A stretch of DNA of 64,000 nucleotides, taken from assembly GCA_001936135.1 (NCBI GenBank), contig CP012817.1:3410001-3474000 (forward strand). The letters are read 5' to 3'. The translations under genes were made by a program, and so were the position numbers. The number at the start of each line of letters is the position of its first letter. The first letter of the stretch is position 1. The stretch is from Saccharomycopsis fibuligera x Saccharomycopsis cf. fibuligera. Lineage: Eukaryota > Ascomycota > Saccharomycetes > Ascoideales > Saccharomycopsidaceae. Shown piece after piece: positions 63,267 to 64,000 of this stretch. The notes beneath the pieces are model-generated. The model was given only the letters and a program-made list of their open reading frames with translations. It was not told the origin of the DNA and searched no databases.

Positions 63267-64000
63267 TTTATTTTATTTTATTTTCATTTAGTTTTGGGTC
63301 AATTGTTTCTTTTCATTGAGTTTTTCCTTATTTGATTCTTTTCATTCAACTTTACTTAATTTTTTTTAACATCTTTTTTATTTGAATTTTTTACAAGCTA
63401 ACGAATATATGATAGTCTTCATCAATACTTGCTTTTCGTAAATTTGTTTAAGTGCACCTATTTATAATGCTTTTCTCAGTTTCTGGTCTATTTGCATGTG
63501 ATCTTTATCTTTCTCTTCATTGATTGATAACCTACTGCAGTAAGTAATTTTTTAATTTTCAACCTGCATTATTGCATGAGTATCAAAAGGCTTTCAAGGT
63601 CCACAATGCGTTAATATAGCATACATGTTCATGGTCTGAAGATTGATATGAAAGAGACTGGTATTGACTTGGAAACTAGATTGTATGCTAAAAGCTCACT
63701 ACAGTATGAACAATGATGTAGAAATTTTATAAAGGATAGGGCGACATTTTAATGATGCAAATGTTTGTAGCGATTTAGAAATACCGAAAAAGTTGACAAT
63801 ATAGCTTCTTTGTTCTGACCATACTAGACTCCTGATGTGCCTATATATGTCTAATTAGCAATATAATTTATAGAAACAGAGAATTGATATCTACATAAAA
63901 ACATAAAATACAGAAGCACGTCTTACCTCACCAAGGCGAATTATATCTTCTAATAAGCGGAATAAGAATCTGATTAATTTTCTCTTTACTCCATCCAATC
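62523..64000. other. Gene-free region to the window end
   Basis: 1.48 kb downstream of CDC4. A T31 tract (62652-62682) lies 130 bases past the stop and a T30 tract (63235-63264) follows, with a TTTTA repeat right after it. Between 63010 and 63410 the plus strand is pyrimidine-rich, so a plus-strand gene with a long leader may begin right of the window. No gene is seen inside. Confidence 0.55.

Overview
This 64 kb window is nuclear DNA of an ascomycete yeast, most likely a budding yeast of the CUG-Ser clade (Candida/Lodderomyces/Debaryomyces relatives). The reasons are an AT-rich genome, almost intron-less genes, long poly(T)/poly(A) tracts near gene ends, low-complexity Asn/Gln runs in regulatory proteins, a full-length CDR1-type drug pump, and fungal orthologues that can be named on sight (URE2, CDC4, KRI1, TAF12, SWA2, ULP1, JJJ1, MPT5). 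In-frame CTG codons at the aligned Thr of Cdc4 and Ala of Ure2 fit a CTG=Ser reading better than Leu. The exact species cannot be decided from the sequence.

Left part (1-21 kb): a long gene-free start, then FMO1 (+) converging on SWA2 (-), SAD1 (-, with an apparent frameshift in an A8 run near its 3' end), SMD2 (-, spliced, 5-nt first exon), a pirin (-), a VBA-like major facilitator (+) converging on a TauD/clavaminate-synthase-like dioxygenase (-). That dioxygenase is divergent from an allantoate-permease-family transporter (+). Next comes a 2.9 kb gene-free zone with degenerate repeats lying just upstream of an intron-containing elongator tRNA-Met(CAT).

Middle (21-42 kb): CDR1 (-) with a 2.3 kb upstream region whose distal kilobase is strikingly GC-rich; a secreted SUN-family cell-wall protein (-); a gene-poor stretch with a small relic-like ORF; a mitochondrial-type trimethyllysine dioxygenase (-) of carnitine synthesis; and MPT5 (+), a Pumilio RNA-binding protein. 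A 4.6 kb gene-free region follows, the largest in the window.

Right part (42-64 kb): a denser housekeeping block. ULP1 (-, SUMO protease), JJJ1 (-, 60S biogenesis J-protein), URE2 (-, nitrogen regulator), KRI1 (+, 40S biogenesis), TAF12 (-, TFIID/SAGA), DSC2-like rhomboid pseudoprotease (+), FRA1 (-, aminopeptidase P) and CDC4 (+, SCF F-box).

I see no operon-like system, CRISPR array or intact mobile element. The best candidates for a second look are the SAD1 frameshift, the divergent dioxygenase-transporter pair, the GC-rich island upstream of CDR1, the 4.6 kb gene-free region and the repeat cluster beside the tRNA.
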